DNA from: Deltaproteobacteria bacterium
GTDB lineage: Bacteria > Desulfobacterota > DSM-4660 > Desulfatiglandales > Desulfatiglandaceae
Direction of reading: 5' to 3'
Length of the DNA stretch: 7,160 bases
Assembly: GCA_029932035.1 (NCBI GenBank)
Contig: JAOZQV010000190.1
Location: 1 to 7,160 of the forward strand
Shown here: one piece after another, positions 6,884 through 7,160 of the stretch
Numbering within the stretch: the stretch's first letter is position 1
Layout: each line of letters starts with the position of its first letter
Translations under genes and position numbers: made by a program
The notes under the pieces: generated by a model
Told to the model about the DNA's origin: nothing
What the model saw: the letters and a program-made list of their open reading frames with translations, nothing else
Databases searched by the model: none

Positions 6884-6998
6884 GCAGAAAAGTAAGGAAC
6901 GAGCAGGTTTTCTCTTTTTACTAAAGTTTCACAGAAATTGTGCACTGGGTATAACGGTTAAAAGCCCTATTAGTTATATCTCCTCAAGCCCTGAAATT

Positions 6999-7012
6999 TA
7001 TCTTGACAGATA
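6999..7012. promoter_or_regulatory. Small palindrome over a TTGACA box before the MFS-like gene
   Basis: TATCTTGACAGATA has perfect 5-bp arms around TGAC and contains TTGACA on the plus strand (7003-7008), 59 bases before the TTG start. It could be the -35 region of the divergent gene and a regulator site at once. No good -10 box is visible 15 to 19 bases downstream, so the promoter call is weak. Confidence 0.3.
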
Positions 7013-7056
7013 TCCCAAAAAGATGTTGTGAGATTACATCCCGTTTAATCAGTAAA

Positions 7057-7062
7057 AGAGGA
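7057..7062 (+). promoter_or_regulatory. Ribosome binding site of the MFS-like gene
   Basis: AGAGGA lies 5 nt before the TTG at 7068. An in-frame TAA at 7053 prevents any longer reading, and the ATG at 7063 is out of frame and stops after two codons, so this site supports the TTG as the start. Confidence 0.6.
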
Positions 7063-7067
7063 ATGGT

Positions 7068-7160
7068 TTGATAGTTAGAAAGGATTTTATTCATTGGGCA
7101 TGGGTCATACTCTCAGTCTGTTTTATCGATCTGTTCATCAATTATTCTGTTCGCTTAGGC
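7068..7160 (+). CDS. Probable MFS transporter, N-terminal fragment (runs off the right edge)
   Basis: Only 31 codons are visible. They start at TTG and read without a stop to the edge: a short basic N-terminus (MIVRKDF), then the hydrophobic segment HWAWVILSVCFIDLFINYSV and RLG. The aromatic-rich first helix with a polar/tyrosine end followed by R-x-G resembles the first membrane helix of major facilitator transporters of the monocarboxylate/oxalate-antiporter type. The start is supported by AGAGGA 5 nt upstream and by an in-frame stop at 7053. It is divergent from the TetR gene and shares its 263-base intergenic region, so it may be a target of that regulator. The fragment is too short to exclude another inner-membrane protein. 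Confidence 0.6.
   Translation, partial: MIVRKDFIHWAWVILSVCFIDLFINYSVRLG

Noticed and set aside
6930..6942. CACA-N5-TGTG dyad resembling part of a CRP-type site
   Set aside because: The arms are only four bases and do not extend; such dyads are common by chance.
7063..7074. ATG start for the right-hand gene
   Set aside because: The frame stops after two codons (ATG GTT TGA); only the TTG at 7068 opens the membrane-helix frame.

Overview
The window is a compact minus-strand gene cluster of six genes, with the start of a divergent plus-strand gene at the right edge. The base composition looks moderate. A very long acyl-CoA dehydratase activase-type protein, a phasin-like helical protein, a TetR-type regulator and an MFS-like transporter together suggest an anaerobic, acyl-CoA-metabolising bacterium. 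A sulfate-reducing or syntrophic member of the former Deltaproteobacteria (Desulfobacterota) fits best. This is inferred from protein character; there is no rRNA or other phylogenetic marker here.

Layout, in the order of minus-strand transcription (right to left): a TetR/AcrR regulator (6804 to 6214); a small polytopic membrane protein of the 'putative ABC transporter permease / CmpB' type (about 6175 to 5609); a 142-residue HD-domain phosphohydrolase-like protein (5607 to 5179); a 1477-residue tandem activase/dehydratase-related protein (5167 to 734) that fills 62% of the window; a 106-residue phasin-like coiled-coil protein (666 to 346); and the start of a patatin-like phospholipase (349 to beyond base 1). 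Spacings are short: about 38 nt, 1 nt, 11 nt, 67 nt and a 4-nt ATGA overlap. They are consistent with one operon, possibly with a second promoter before the phasin gene.

Right edge: bases 6805-7067 are non-coding and separate the TetR gene from a plus-strand gene starting with TTG at 7068, whose 31 visible codons look like the first membrane helix of an MFS transporter. The TetR gene has a TTGACA -35 box and a TATTTT -10 box. The -10 and the predicted transcription start lie in a 31-bp imperfect inverted repeat, a good candidate for the regulator's own operator.

Working model (inference): the TetR protein senses an acyl-CoA, lipid or related ligand and controls its own operon. The giant protein carries two complete ATPase activase halves in one chain, each with the two cysteines that normally supply half of a shared [4Fe-4S] cluster, followed by a four-cysteine motif, a DUF2229-like part and a dehydratase D-component-like part. 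It could therefore form intramolecularly the cluster-bridged dimer that classical activators make from two subunits. The phasin-like and patatin-like genes downstream hint at a link with lipid or polyhydroxyalkanoate surfaces. No classical dehydratase subunit gene is visible in the window.
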